From Pogona vitticeps (lineage: Eukaryota; Chordata; Lepidosauria; Squamata; Agamidae), in assembly GCF_051106095.1 (NCBI RefSeq), contig NC_135794.1, positions 22,136,747-22,200,746 on the forward strand: a DNA stretch of 64,000 nucleotides, given 5' to 3'. This document shows, in pieces, positions 44,210 through 56,345 of the stretch; within the stretch, counting starts at the first letter, position 1, and every line of letters begins with the position of its first letter. A model generated the notes under the pieces. That model was not told the origin of the DNA, searched no databases, and saw only the letters and a list, made by a program, of their open reading frames with translations. The position numbers and the translations under genes were made by a program.

Positions 44210-46204
44210 GTCCAAGGGAGGTTTGAGGTCCACACACCAAAAACTGTGAGCTCTCCAGAGTCACCTGAGAATGTTTAACATGAATTCCCAATTTAACTCA
44301 CCCAAATTGACCCCAAATGGAGCGATGTGTACTTGCAAGGCGCAGGACTCACAAGAGGATTTTCTTTCGCCCCTCAGATTGCCTTTTTTCTTTATCCCCC
44401 CCCCCGCCCCATACTACTTTCTCTCTATTTTGGGATGAACAGGAGAGAATTTGTGGCTCTGTGGCCAACATAGAGGCAGGCAGGGTATGCCCCAGTTCCC
44501 ACATCATTTATATTTCCAAACGTTGATGCGTCAGAAAACAGACAAATAACAACATGAGGCCTGTAAACGAGGAGCCTTATTTGCAAGGTTAATAAATCAA
44601 GGACAGGAAGGTTACTGCGATGATGACGACGTGCTGACTCCCTCTTCTTTCTACAGCCCCTCTGGCTCTGTTTGTTGAGCCGGAATGCTTGCCGAATTGC
44701 CCTGGTTCGAATTATTTTCAAGACTCGGAGGTGAAACTAGATGGGGGGGGGCTGCTCTTGATGGGACATTCTGGGAGTTTTTTTCTTGCTGAAATTGTCC
44801 CATCTGAAGAATTTACCTGATTTTGTGGAACAGCCCCGGTAAATTATCTATCCATCTGATTTTGATTTCTGGACTTGATTCAGGAGGCAGAAGCTTCTAA
44901 TTTTGTCCTTGGACCAAAAAGTTTAAAAAGTTTATGGGAAATTATATTTTTTTGGCCAAATATTTGTGTGGTTATGAATGAGCAAGAATAGTATTATATG
45001 AACTGTGGGAATCAGAAAAATAGGGCCTGTCCTTGCTAAACAGCAGAAGAGATGTTACTGAAGATATTCTACTCCAGTTAACTTCAGCCTGAACAGTTAG
45101 AATATGCTTGTATATTCCATGGCATCAAATCAGTGCAACGAATGGCTCAATAGAAGAGAAGAATCAGTTGGGTTTCAGATGCATTTCTACCCCTGGACTT
45201 TATCATGTGTGAGCATAACTATAGTAATAAGAACCAAACTAGATATAACTTTGGTGGGCAAGTGATCAGACATGGTTAGCCATCTTTCAAAGCCAACAGC
45301 CCTGCTGATGGGGGGGGTGTGTGATGGGAAATGCAGTCCCACACTCTTCTGGAAAGCAACGGGCTTAGGAATGCTTGAAACAGAGGGATACAAACTAGGA
45401 AAGTAGGATACTATACAGTACTCCATTCCCTCTGGCGCCCCTTCAGAACGGAGGACCTCAACCCCGCTTCATAATTGCAGATATGAGAATAATGACCATG
45501 TCACGTCTCCGCTGGCCCTTCCTTCTGCTGCTCAGTTGAGAAGTGTTGCATGCACACAAAACACCCAATACAGAAGAGGTCCTTCAGTTGAGGTAAGCCC
45601 TGCATCAATTCTGCGAGGTCAACAGAGAGCTGTTTATACCACACTGAACTAGGAAGAAAATTCGGGGAGGAAAGTCAACAAGAGAGACGTCCTGTGTGCA
45701 CCTACACAAAGGTTGCTATATTCGCTTTAGCGACGTGCCTCCTCTAGAGAAGGGGAGGGATGTAAAATTAGCCTTGTTGTCCTTAGCCCACTCATGCCAG
45801 GACCTTCCCCTCTCTCCTTCAGTATTTTGTTGCTGAGGTGTCAAGTCTGTTTAGAGCAGAGAAGGTGGTGACAGAGATGAAGAAACAGCTACACGCAGGG
45901 GCGTGTGTTGAGGGGAAAGCTGGGCAGTGGTCCTAGGTTGGACTACAACTTCCAAAATCCCCTAGGCAGGATGGCCACTGGGCAGGAGCTGGTGAAAGCT
46001 GTAGTTGATCTTTCTCTATATCGACCTGGGTTGCAGATTTAGAAGATGTTGGTCATCTCTGTAGATTTCCAGATGTTGGCATGTTTGCATGGTAGAAGTG
46101 TGTGTGTGTGTGTGTGTGTTTGTGTGTGTCTGTGTCTCTCTGTGTGTATTCGTTCTTTTGTGCTGCATGGCTCCCAGACTATGGAGCTGTTTGCACTCTT
46201 AATA
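44210..46204. other. Unique intergenic DNA
   Basis: An exon-like block follows TTCTTTCTACAG (ending 44656) but has no recognisable coding. ACTACAACTTCCAAAATCCC lies at about 45942, and (TG)n at 46098-46129. No gene supported. Confidence 0.4.
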
Positions 46205-46450
46205 GCTGGCTGGAGAGGTTGGTGAATTAGGTTTCTGGCTGCGGAGCATGAGGTTGCGAGTTCGATTCTCCACAGTGCCTCCCAGGGGAAGAGTCAGCCT
46301 GGGTGGCCTCAGGCAAAGCCTCCCAGTCCTTGGGTAACCCCAAAAGAAGGGGATGGTCAACCGTTTTGGAGTACTTTCTTCCTGGAAAACTTTGAAAAGG
46401 GTCTCCTTAAGTCAGAGTCAACTTGATAGCATATGATAATGATGATTATA
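46205..46450 (+). mobile_element. tRNA-derived SINE
   Basis: Head GGCTGGAGAGGTTGGTGAATT, B box GGTTGCGAGTTCGATTCTCC, body GGAAGAGTCAGCCTGGGTGG, 3' end GTCAACTTGATAGCAT and tail ATGATAATGATGATTAT. Nearly complete. Confidence 0.8.
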
Positions 46451-46529
46451 TACACTTAATGGATTTTAATGGCTAGTATTGTAGGGTTGGTTTTGCCTGA
46501 CTTTCCAAAGTTTAGAGTCTGACTTGCAT

Positions 46530-46640
46530 TTTTTAAAAATCAGTTTACAAGGACTGTAAGTCACCTTAAATGTGACATTGTGGTAGAAAGGCGGGATATA
46601 AATAAATGTATTGAATAATTAGCATTAAGTAGCATTCAAG
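46530..46640 (+). mobile_element. LINE 3' tail fragment
   Basis: TGTGGTAGAAAGGCGGGATATAAATAAATG, a typical L2/CR1-like reptile 3' terminus. A (CATC)n run lies at about 46665-46686. Confidence 0.45.
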
Positions 46641-47017
46641 GTGGCTTACAGTCTTGTATTAAATCCATCCATCCATCCATCCATCTCACTAAACTTCCTC
46701 CTTTGTTAAGCCACAGCCCCCCCTTGCCAAAATGTTTTTAACCCTTAGAATGCCAAACTCAGCAATGCCCAGAGCATCACATTTAACATGTTTGCAAGTG
46801 ACGGGGCGGGGGGGGAGTGTTTAAAAAGTGTACTCTTTCAACTTAATCTCATTTTCCTTCAGCTCTGGAGCTGTGACGTCAGCAGGCTCAGGAGCCAAAT
46901 TTCTTCCCTCCTCTGAGTAGAAATGTACAATGATGGGGGTGTGGGGGGTTGCACTTGGTTTCCACTGGAATTAGCTTTGAATCAGATCGGTGGCTGATTT
47001 AATCGATTTTTTTAACA
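46641..47017. other. Unique intergenic DNA, nothing recognised
   Basis: No gene or repeat beyond a short CATC run and a G-run near 46806. Confidence 0.4.
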
Positions 47018-47270
47018 GCATCCCTCGTGGCGCAGTGGTTAAAACGCTGTACTGCAGCTAAAGCTGTGCTCACGACCTGGGGTTCAAATCCCAGGTAGCC
47101 GGCTCAAGGTTGACTCAGCCTTCCATCCTTCCGAGGTCGGTAAAATGAGTACCCAGCTTGCTGGGGGGGCAATGTGTAGCCTGTATAATTAAAAATTGTA
47201 AACCGCCCGGAGAGTGCTTGTAGCGCTATGGGGCGGTATATAAGTCCAATAAATAAATAAAATAAATAAA
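47018..47270 (+). mobile_element. tRNA-derived SINE with L2-like tail
   Basis: A box region CGTGGCGCAGTGGTTAAAAC, B box GGGGTTCAAATCCCAGGT, body CAGCCTTCCATCCTTCCGAGG, then AAACCGCCCGGAGAGTGCTTG and GGCGGTATATAAGTCCAAT with AAATAAATAAA. A different SINE family from the one at 42639, tailed by an L2-like 3' end. Confidence 0.85.
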
Positions 47271-48329
47271 TTGTTTATCTGAGATTTCAGGACCAAACCC
47301 TGTGACCCAAGGGATTCTGCGACAGGGTCAAACATCTGCATGTGTAAAAGGGAGTCGCTGCAGAGCCTCGGTGATTAATGCAAAGGCCACAGAGTGGATT
47401 CCAGTCATATCATCTCGACAGTGTGTAAGGGAAGAGGAAAGACAAGGCTGCTTCTGAGCATGTCTAAATTGGATGACCTGAAATCCTAAGAGACAACCCC
47501 GTAATCTAAGATGGCCAGCTGACGTCATCCCATTCTCTGCTATTTGAGACCCCAAATGGAATAGGGACTCAAGGTAAAAAAAAAAAAGCCCAGATTTCAA
47601 GGTCAAAATGTAAGACTTGGCAATTCTATATTTGAACCATGCTATCAGAGGATGCATGCTGGAGTCTGGAGTCCAAAAACTGAGCTTCAATACTGTTTTC
47701 ACTTGTGTTTTTAGTTTGCCTTATATTTCTGGTTTCCTAGGGACTGTTTTGATCTTAGCTGATCCCACTGCCATTTGTTGGGTTGGCCCTTGGGGGACTA
47801 CAAAGCCCATGCATCCATCTGTCAGCCCATCTGCCCTTCTGTCCACTCAAGTCTTCCAGGATTGTCACCCTATGGGTTGCAAAGGGTGGAGACCGGGAAA
47901 AGTAGCAGGGTAGCACATACGCACGCCCACCCAAGATTCCGAAGCCCATGTTGTTTGGTCGTATTCAAGGCTCTTCTTCCCCACCTCCCTCTTCTTTTCC
48001 ACCCCCCCTTCTCTGGACAGACCTGCTGAGTAACTGGAAAGCTACAGAGAGGATACAAGGGAACAGGGAACTAGGAATAGCATCATTACAGAGCCCCTCT
48101 GTATGACCGTCCACTCCTTCCTGGAATCTTCGACTGCTATTTTTGCCAGGTGACGAATGAACCACAATATTGGGGCGGGGGTGAAGAGGGATGGGGAACA
48201 GGGGCAAAAGAAAGACCGTAGTTGTTTGCACCTAACCATGTAAGAAGTGTCCAGTCTGGGCCCGGAGAAGGGGAGGCATTCAAGCGCAACCAGCGAGGAG
48301 ACGTTTGGAAATTTCAAGAGAGATTTTTG
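47271..48329. other. Unique intergenic DNA, nothing recognised
   Basis: No gene or named transposon supported. Confidence 0.4.
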
Positions 48330-48964
48330 CTACAGCAGCAGGAGCTACGGAATCGGCCCAACTGAACTCAACAGAGGGGATCTCGGACCTGGTGGTGGTG
48401 AGGACCCCCAGACTTTTGGTACTGGGGGACCTCAACCTCCATGCCGAGGCCACCTTAACAGGGGTGGCTCAAGACTTCATGGCCGCCATGACAACCATGG
48501 GGCTGTCTCAACATGTCATCAGCCCGACTCATGAGAAAGGCCATACACTTGACCTAGTATTCTCAACAGGACGGGGGGATGGTGGTCCAGATCTGGTGGG
48601 TTTATCTTTGACCCCATTGTCCACAGCTTGGGGGTGCTCCTTGACCCGGGTCTGACCTTGGAAGCCCAGGTGGACTCGGTGTCCAGGGGTGCCTTCTTAC
48701 AGCTGTGTAGAATATATCAACTTCGCCCTTACCTGGATGAGCGGAGCCTGGCAACAGTCACACATGCACTGGAAACAACCAGACTGGACTAATGCAATAT
48801 GCTATACGTGGGGCAGCCTTTGAAGACAGTCCGGCGACTGCAACTGGGGCCTTCAACTGTTGGCCCCCCCAACTTTGGAACACCCTCCTTATAGAGATCC
48901 GCCTGGCTCCAGCACTTTTGGCTTTTTGGTGCCAGGCAAAGACCTTTATTTATTTTTTTTAAAA

Positions 48965-49015
<51 letters not shown>

Positions 49016-49262
49016 TCTATACCCCGCCCCTCTAGACCATGTTTACCCAGCATTTTAATTAAATGGCATTCATTAGCCGGCCATGTGAGCAGGATTTATT
49101 AATATTAATGCTTTAATGATTAATACAGGATATTATTATAATATTGCCTATTTTTAATGGTTCTAATGTTTTTAAAGTTTTCATATTGTTGCACGCCGCT
49201 CAGAGACCACAGGTAATGGCGCGGCTAAAAAAAATCTTGTAAATAAATAAAGTAAATAAATA
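48330..49262 (+). mobile_element. L2-like LINE, internally deleted
   Basis: An endonuclease piece reads VLGDLNLHAEATLTG, FMAAMTTMGLSQHV and PTHEKGHTLDLVFS (about 48415-48570). It is followed directly, with most of the reverse transcriptase absent, by the C-terminal part (LGVLLDPGLTLEAQV, QLRPYLDERSLATVTHALE, CNMLYVGQPLK). The 3' end CCGCTCAGAGACCACAGG and an AAATAAATAAAG tail close it. A minus-strand (TTTA)n tail of another repeat is nested at 48955-49045. Confidence 0.8.
48955..49045 (-). mobile_element. LINE/SINE 3' tail nested in the L2-like element
   Basis: (TTTA)n at about 48966-49013 then ATCTATACCCCGCCCCTCTA, the same terminus as at 7800-7858. Confidence 0.55.
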
Positions 49263-49618
49263 AAACTCTCTTGTCCAGTGTTGGCTTCTTGTGCCCACCA
49301 AGCAGTTTTTCCCCGGGAGTACCCACATGCCCAGAGAGACGAATGGGGGGGGGACTACCACTTCTAGAAACTTCGTATATTTGCTCCCACCCACCCGCCG
49401 CCCCAAGGACCACCTTTAGGAAACCACTTCTGTTCCTAAGGTGGTTTGATCTAACAGTTTGCATCAGCATCTGGAAGCCACCTCACCAGGGACTATGCTT
49501 GCTGGGGGATTATGGAAGTGATAGTCTCCAACATAAACTTTTCTGAGCTCTGAAGCCACCCTCTAACATCTTAGCAACTACATCTGAAGGCATACTTCTT
49601 CTGAACTTGGAGGATCCA
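49263..49618. other. Unique intergenic DNA, nothing recognised
   Basis: No feature supported. Confidence 0.4.
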
Positions 49619-49745
49619 CAATTGCTGTTGTTTAGTTGTTCAGTCGTGTCCGACTCTTTGTGACCCCATGGACCAGAGCACGCCAGGCCCTCCTGTCTTC
49701 CACGGCCTCTCGGAGTTGGGTCAAATTCATGTTGGTCCACAATAG
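49619..49745 (-). mobile_element. BovB/RTE LINE 3' end
   Basis: TTGTTTAGTTGTTCAGTCGTG, CCGACTCTTTGTGACCCCAT and TCCACGGCCTCTCGGAGTTG are the reversed BovB terminus; the last part encodes the protein end. Strongly 5'-truncated. Confidence 0.85.
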
Positions 49746-50556
49746 ATATCATCATAACCAGTGATTAAATGTCTCACCCTTAATGAAGAAGACGTCTAGT
49801 CCCTTTCTAAAGCCACTTGGCCAACGGAAACCCTCTTAGATGGCCATGAGAAAGAACCCTTTTACCTCCCCATGTGCCTCCAGAACCCTGTTCGGGTCAA
49901 CGGAAGTTGGAAGTGACCTGAAAAATCACCATTCATGACAAATTTGTGAACACTGCCAGTGAATAATGCAACAAAATGGAAACAACAATTTGATTTTAAG
50001 AAATCATGAGAGCACTTTGGGTGGCCTTCTCTTTGAAACACCAGTCCAGTTTATAGCTGAAAGGCAGTATCCCCTTCGGATAACCCTAGGTTTGATTTTT
50101 TTTACAGTTTTAGGGTGGGGCGGGTTTATATTATTTTTATTAAGGTTTTACCAAAACATTTGATTTTCTCTCTTCTGAAAAGCTTTGTATGCTGCTCGCA
50201 GCACTGCCTTTTAACAGATAGATGAATATATATATAGTATATAAAAAAAAAGAGAGAGAGAATCAAGTAAGTCTTTTCCTGCTCCAGCTGCCCTCCTGTT
50301 GCACCACCATCACTCAATGGGGCACAGAAGCAGGCTCAGAAATCAGAGGGGCACTGGGGAGCCTATCATAGCACAGGGATGTTTATTTAATCACTCAACT
50401 GTGATCATGTAACACAACAGGGTACTCGCCAAAAATATATATATTGTAGAATGGAAGTCCGGAACAGTTCGTTTTGCAGATTGGGTTGTCGCCTGCTCAT
50501 TGTCTTTCCCCAGTATAGTGAGATGTGTTAAATTCCAGTTTAAATGATGGTAATGA
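49746..50556. other. Unique intergenic DNA, nothing recognised
   Basis: Only a short TA-rich run near 50228-50245 and an ATATATAT run near 50433 stand out. Confidence 0.4.
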
Positions 50557-50730
50557 CAGTAGGTTGGGAGTTCGATTCCCCAATGTGCCTCTTATGAGCA
50601 GAGCCAGCCTGGGTGGCCTTGGGCAAGCTGCGCAGTCCTAGGGCTCCCCCTAGAGGCAGGGAATGGAAAAACCGGTTCTTGTACTCTACCTGGAAAACCC
50701 TGAAAAAAGGGTTGTCCATACGTCAGAATT
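50557..50730 (+). mobile_element. tRNA-derived SINE, 5'-truncated, first of a pair
   Basis: Starts at the B box (GGTTGGGAGTTCGATTCC), carries the body GCAGAGCCAGCCTGGGTGG and stops at CGTCAGAATT, where the second copy begins directly. Confidence 0.75.
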
Positions 50731-50963
50731 AGCTGGCTGGATAGCTCAGTGAGTTAGGTCTCTGGCTATGGAGCGAAAGGTTGGCAGCTCGATTCCCCCG
50801 CTGTGCCTCCTTTGAGTAGAACCAGCCTGTGGGGCCAGCTGCACAGTCTCAGGGAAAAGATCGGAAAACTGCTTCTGAATAATATTCTCCAGCTGGGAAA
50901 CCTTGCCAAAGGGTTGGCATCAGTCAGAATTAACTTGACGGCACAGGGTGAGGATGGTGATTA
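50731..50963 (+). mobile_element. tRNA-derived SINE, second of a tandem pair
   Basis: Complete head AGCTGGCTGGATAGCTCAG, B box-like GGTTGGCAGCTCGATTCC, 3' end CAGAATTAACTTGACGGCAC and a GAGGATGGTGATT tail. Head-to-tail with the preceding copy. Confidence 0.8.
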
Positions 50964-51299
50964 ATTACTTTTAAATGTATATTCATACCTATCCATTAGG
51001 ATATGCAAAGATGCATCCTCTGAGCATCTTTTGTTTCTGTGGAGGAGAGGAGAGTCCCCTTCTTCTTTGTAGGGAATGCGCCAAGAGCCACCCCTCTGTG
51101 CAATGCAGGCGGTCCTCTCAGGTCCCTCGCTGTCTCATCTGCTGGTACAACCCGGAGTCCGGTCACCTCCGGATTTCTCCAAACTTCCTATTGTCCTCCT
51201 CACACTTTCTGGGTGATCCCTTATCTCCGATGCTCCCGATATTTATTCAGACAGCTCTTCGCCAGCCTGCAGCATTATTGACTGCATTGCAGGCAACCT

Positions 51300-51335
<36 letters not shown>

Positions 51336-51507
51336 CATCCAGCTTTTCCCCTCAGTTTTAATTAGATGTGTCTGGACTTCAAAACAAAACAAACAAAAAC
51401 AAACAAGCAATCCAAGCCACCGTTCAGTTTTCAACCTCATTCTCTGCACCATCCTTTTCTTTCATCAACGTGTTGAGCACAGATGGATGAATTTCTCTCC
51501 CGATAGG

Positions 51508-51539
<32 letters not shown>

Positions 51540-51800
51540 GGGTGTGTAAAACTCCTTTTTAAAAAAAACACACACACAACAAAACTCTTATTTAGGAGTT
51601 TTAGTCTGTCTTTTTTTTTCCACCCCCCACCCCCAAGAGTTCTGGCATCTCTTTGCTCGCTCCAGCCCTCCTATTTCTACCTCCCACTTTACTCCCCCCA
51701 CCCCATGTCTTATTTTTCCTGGATTCCTGCCTGCTTTTGACTCAAACTTTCATAGGACGGTCGAATGTCCTGAGTAATCTGCCAGCTATAGCAAGAGGTA
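50964..51800. other. Unique DNA with simple repeats
   Basis: (CT)n at about 51304-51330 and a (GT)n(TA)n tract at about 51508-51540. No coding exon recognised. Confidence 0.4.
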
Positions 51801-51839
51801 CCTAAAGAAGGACAAGAGGAACTCAAAAGTCTTTTTCCT

Positions 51840-52236
51840 CCACTGAGCCGGTAGCAGCCCAACGTGGACTGTTGCTTAAAACTCTCTCCCTTTTTCTCTC
51901 TCTCTCTCCCTTTGGGTTTGCGTTCCTTCCCAAATCAACCCTGCTGCTGCTGCTACTCTTGCTGAGCCGTACCTGATCTACCCATACCAAGAATTTTGAT
52001 TTCTTCTTGGGGCGGGTGGGGGGCGTCAGCCAAAGAAAGAGGCATCAACACCCACACGACAAAGGCAGGAAATCTCCATCTGGGCTGGAGGCTGTGAAGG
52101 AGAACTACAGAGAATCCAGAAGTTGCAACCTCTCCTAAAACACAAACACACACACACAAACACACAAACATACAAGAATTGTACTGCTCTCCTAGGTGTA
52201 TGGGACTTAACTTCTTGAAGCACTGAATTGTTAAAG
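51840..52236 (+). other. Candidate noncoding first exon and promoter of a downstream gene
   Basis: A unique block with a GC-box-like GGGGCGGGTGGGGGGCGTCA at about 52010-52029. It ends in TTAAAG followed by GTAAGGTGA (donor GT at 52237-52238), a near-ideal splice donor with no upstream coding. In mammals ACAN, with a noncoding first exon and a long first intron, lies downstream of AEN on the same strand, so this is a possible ACAN exon 1. No coding exon follows within the window. Inference only. Confidence 0.25.
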
Positions 52237-52825
52237 GTAAGGTGATTCTTTTTTTTCCATGGCTTCGATGTGCTTTTTAAGAAAAGTTCTCATTCATTAA
52301 TGGCATAATGGCTTTTTCATGGGGTTCAAAGCAAATAGACTTCTTGAATGCTTGATGCTTGGAAGGCTGTGAGATTTCTTCTTAATATCCCAGTGGGTTC
52401 CTGGATATAGAATTTTGTTTCGGTGTGTTGTTGACTGCAGGATGCTAAGTTAAGTGATTAATACACTCCTACTTTGAGCCCCCAAATGAAGAGCGTGATT
52501 GCTGAAACAGGGTTTCGATTTTAATCCCATTTTCCTCCAGCTGCTCACTCTCACAAGTACTCCGTTTTTGCAACAGGAGAAAGTTGTCTGGTGTCAGGTA
52601 AATCAAAACAGGCTGCCGATCGCTGCCACGTGCATGCGGAGACTTTCCCTCAAACTGTTTTCGTTGACACTTCTGGGGAAGCAAGAACTGGTACAGTCAG
52701 GAGAAATAATGATTTTTTAAAAATGGCTTTCTGAGTTTAATGAAATCAGGGCTTGTATACATGTCATAAATGAGGTTGGGTTTATAGCTTGCACTTCTTA
52801 CTCAAGCATGTTAGCTAAAGACAGG
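52237..52825. other. Unique intergenic DNA, nothing recognised
   Basis: No repeat or exon seen between the donor-like site and the CR1 copy. Confidence 0.4.
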
Positions 52826-53264
52826 TGATCTTTAGAAGGGCAACAAGGATGATCGGGGGACTGGAAACTGAGCCCTATGAGGAAAGATGGAAAGAACTGG
52901 ATAAAAGAAGACTGAAGGGAGATTTGATATCACTTTTCAAATGCCTGAAAGCCTGTCATACAGAGGAGGGTCAGGATCTGTTCCCATTCATCCCAGAGTG
53001 CAAGGCACGTCATAATGGGCTCAAGCTACAGGAAGTCAGATTTTGGCTGAATATCAGGAAAAGCTTCTTAACTGTTAGAGCAGTATGACAATGGAACCCA
53101 GGACCTCAGGAGGTGGTGAACACTCCAGCAGTGTAAGCATTCAAGAGAAAGCTGGACAACCAACTGTCAGAATTGCTTTGACTTGGATTCCTGCCTTAAG
53201 CAGGGGGTTGGACACGATGGCCTTATAGGACCCTTCCAACTCTATTGTTCTATGATTCTGTTAT
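52826..53264 (+). mobile_element. CR1 LINE 3' end
   Basis: Encodes the CR1 ORF2 C-terminus: FRRATRMIGGLETEPYEERW, LDKRRLKGDLISLFKCLKA and LNIRKSFLTVRAV, then the terminus CCCTTCCAACTCTATTGTTC TATGATTCTG. It is 5'-truncated with a stop near 53132. The best-preserved CR1 copy in the window. Confidence 0.9.
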
Positions 53265-55043
53265 CCCAGTGGTAAATTGATTTTGGAAGGTGCTATTCTC
53301 TAGCAAAGGTTGATTCTGTTATCATTTTCCCCCCTTGTAAAGTTATGATAATTGATTGGTTGATGGATGTCACACCCTCAGACTTTAGCATGTTGCACAA
53401 TGATCAGGGAAGTCCTAAAAAGGTCTCAGCCCCCAAGATCCATACATTTGGACTGGGGAGCAAAGAGAGAAGAAGAATCTCGGTAAATCCAGTAAGTGAT
53501 TTCAAGCGAATTCAAGCATTTGTTTGAATTGGGGGAATGCCAAGTTTGCATCTGTTGAGTGTGTCGTCTTCTCAATGAGCAACCCAAGAAAGCTATATCA
53601 GAACCACCAAGTTTGTTTCTACGATTCTGTCTCGAAATCGAGGGCTGCCCATTTGTTCCAACAGCGTTCCATGAGAGTGATGCATCAGAGCTTGGAAAAG
53701 TTACTTTTGGGGCTGGTGCTCCCAACAGTCAGGCTGGGTGGAGCTTTCTGGGAATCACGTTAAAATAGTAATAATTAACAATAATAGCAGCAACAACAAC
53801 AATGGCATGTCAAAAATGATGCTCTGAGATGAAATGAAGTAGTTATACGTCCAAATACAGAAGCAGAAATGTACCCCAGTGGCCACTGCCACTGTTGCTA
53901 GGAGTTATAGGAGCATGCATGAGCTTTTCTTGAGCCTTCATCACTTGGCAGGGTATGTCAGGGTTGGGAGATGACCAGAAGATGCAGGGCCACCCAAAGA
54001 TAGTGGGTGTCCGAGTAGGAATTGGATGCCTTAACCTCCGTCCAGCTACAAAACTTCCAACATCTCTTCTGCCACATTGGGCGTCTTGGCCAACAGCGAC
54101 TCATAAAGACAAGCCATTGATAACCAAATGGCAACACTCTAGATTCCCTAATGCTTTTCCAAATCGTTCTCTTAAAAAAAAAAAACCAATTGTGGAGCTC
54201 AGAGGGGTGAGCCCAGATTTTAAAGGACAGGACAGGCGGTGAGTCCCCAGGAATATTGCAAGGCTTCTTAGGATGATGTCACCTCTCTCTTTCATGTTTA
54301 GTTTCGGGGATCACACCCATAATAAGATGGTCAGTGAGCTCAAAACAGATACAAGGGCTGAAAGAAGGCAGATGTGGGCAAACCTTGTCCCTCTGCTTAA
54401 AAATCAAAAGCTGGAGGGGGCACAGACTAGGGCGCCCAGCCACATTTGTGGCGGTGAAAAGTTGCTGCATGAAATTGTTATAAAGTCTACAATGTGACTT
54501 GGCATGCTCTTAAAACCCAGCCACTCTGCTTAGAATCTCTAAAGACCTGCCTTCCATTTGAATGAATGCACAGAAAGCGCTTTTTCCTCCTGCCCTGGGC
54601 TGTGGTTTAATTTTGAAGGGAAAGTGTCATTTCTTCATAGAGACGAAGGACTTTTTCCACCCCTTCATTTCTTCCTGAACATTTGCGTTCCCAACCAAAT
54701 GCCAAAACCCCAGGCTTTCAAACCATACCCAGCTAGAAAAAAAATGTATTCCCAAAGAAAGAAATTTGTCTTTAAAGGAAAACAGAGAGGGAATCCAGAT
54801 GAATCTTGCCCTGTAGCTTTAGCAGAATTATGTATGTGTGTATGTATTTTAGTTACACTTCTTGGTGGGTGAGATCCGGAAAGCATGAAATCCGCTTTTT
54901 GAAATAGTGAAAGGAGACTGGCTACTGAAAGATCAGTCCCAGACACATCACAAATATGTTAAAGGTGAGGGTATGTACCCAGAATTATAGGCTGGGAAGT
55001 GGGGGGAAAATCTAAGTGTAATTCCTGATTACAATAGGCCTGT
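53265..55043. other. Unique intergenic DNA, nothing recognised
   Basis: Short (CAA)-rich and AT-rich stretches near 53770-53805. No exon or transposon named. Confidence 0.4.
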
Positions 55044-55395
55044 AGGATCATAGAATCACAAAATCATTGAGTTGGAAGGGGCCGATAAGGCCAACAAGTC
55101 CAACGCCCTGCTCAAGGCAGGAATCCAAATGAAAGCAGATTTGACAGAGGGTTTTCTAATTTTCTCTTGAATGGCTTCCAGCGTTGGAGCGCTCATCACC
55201 CTCCTGAGGTCGTGGTTTCCATTGTTGTACCGCTCTAACAGTTAAGACTTTTTTTTCTTGATCTTCAGCCTAAATCTGGCTTCCTATAGCTTGAGCCCAT
55301 TTTTATGTCTCCTGCACTCTGGGAAGATTGAGGACAGATCCTGCCCCTCCTCTGTAGGACTACCTTTCAAGTATTGAAATGAGACTTCTTAAATC
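55044..55395 (-). mobile_element. CR1 LINE 3' end
   Basis: Reversed terminus GGATCATAGAATCACAAAAT, then CAACGCCCTGCTCAAGGCAG, CCAGCGTTGGAGCGCTCATC and GTACCGCTCTAACAGTTAAG, as in the other CR1 copies. Truncated. Confidence 0.82.
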
Positions 55396-56254
55396 AAGAC
55401 GTGTAAATCCTATTGACTCAGTGGGGCCGCTCATTTTGGCTTAAACCCATAACATGTTTTGAAAAGGGTTATAGGATTTAGCCCATAGTTTGGTTTTTAA
55501 AAAACAGCAGGAGCGATGGTTGGAGCCACTGATGGTTCCTGTAGATCCTTCTCACTATTTGTTGCGAGTGTTAACTGATAAAGGAGTCAAGGTCTAAATG
55601 AAGTCGTCTACTAGGCTAACGCTGATGGGTCCCATAAGTTGCTACACCCTTTGTGCTTAATAGGTAGAAACTCATTTTTGGTGTATCTCAGTGGAGGCCA
55701 GGCCACCCATTTTTTGGTAGGGACAGGTTCTACCTTATCTGTAGCACCCGCAAGAAATCTGTTGGAAATCAGAGGCATTGATGCCCATGTGCAGCCCTAG
55801 CAGTCTGTGTGATCCCTGTTTGCCATTGCATGAGATAGGCGCTTATGGGACTGCCTCCCTGGCCAAGTTCCAGGAAGGTCTAACGGGCTGTGCAACAGAC
55901 GTTCATGGCAGCAAATGAAATGCAGAGAAGTGTATCCATCTTTTCTTCAGGTCCTCGAAACCTGAAGCATGGCTACTGATGAAGTGTTGTATGGTAACCA
56001 TTTGACTGCATCGTAGGAAGTCTTGTATTTATGCCACGACTGAAGTAAAAGCAATGCCCTAAAACCCTCTGGTGGTAACCCCAGTCTCTTGCGAGAAGGT
56101 GCACAAGTTTTTAGAACCTGCAAGCTCTTTTCTTGATTCCTTTTAAAACAGAACTCACTTCTTAACTCCATAGTAGTAGGCGTAGTATTAGCTCCTTAGG
56201 TCTTGCGTTCCTTGGTTATGTTATTTTATGAAAAGATGTCAAAAGCGAGGCCCT
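55396..56254. other. Unique intergenic DNA, nothing recognised
   Basis: No feature supported. Confidence 0.4.
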
Positions 56255-56345
56255 CCAGATGTTCAAGTGCAATTCCCAGCATTTTTGGTCACTGGCTGAT
56301 GGGAATTGTAGTTCAACAGCATCTGGTGGTCTGCCTTCTGCCCAC
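56255..56345. mobile_element. Decayed hAT-like MITE
   Basis: CCCTCCAGATGTTCAAGTGC and, mirrored, TGTAGTTCAACAGCATCTGG surround CAATTCCCAGCATTTTTGG and CTGATGGGAATTG. Outer ends are lost. Confidence 0.5.

Noticed and set aside
44656-44730. Exon-like block with acceptor TTCTTTCTACAG and a following GGAG/GTGAAA
   Set aside because: The only open frame spells no recognisable protein and the donor is weak; no partner exon found.
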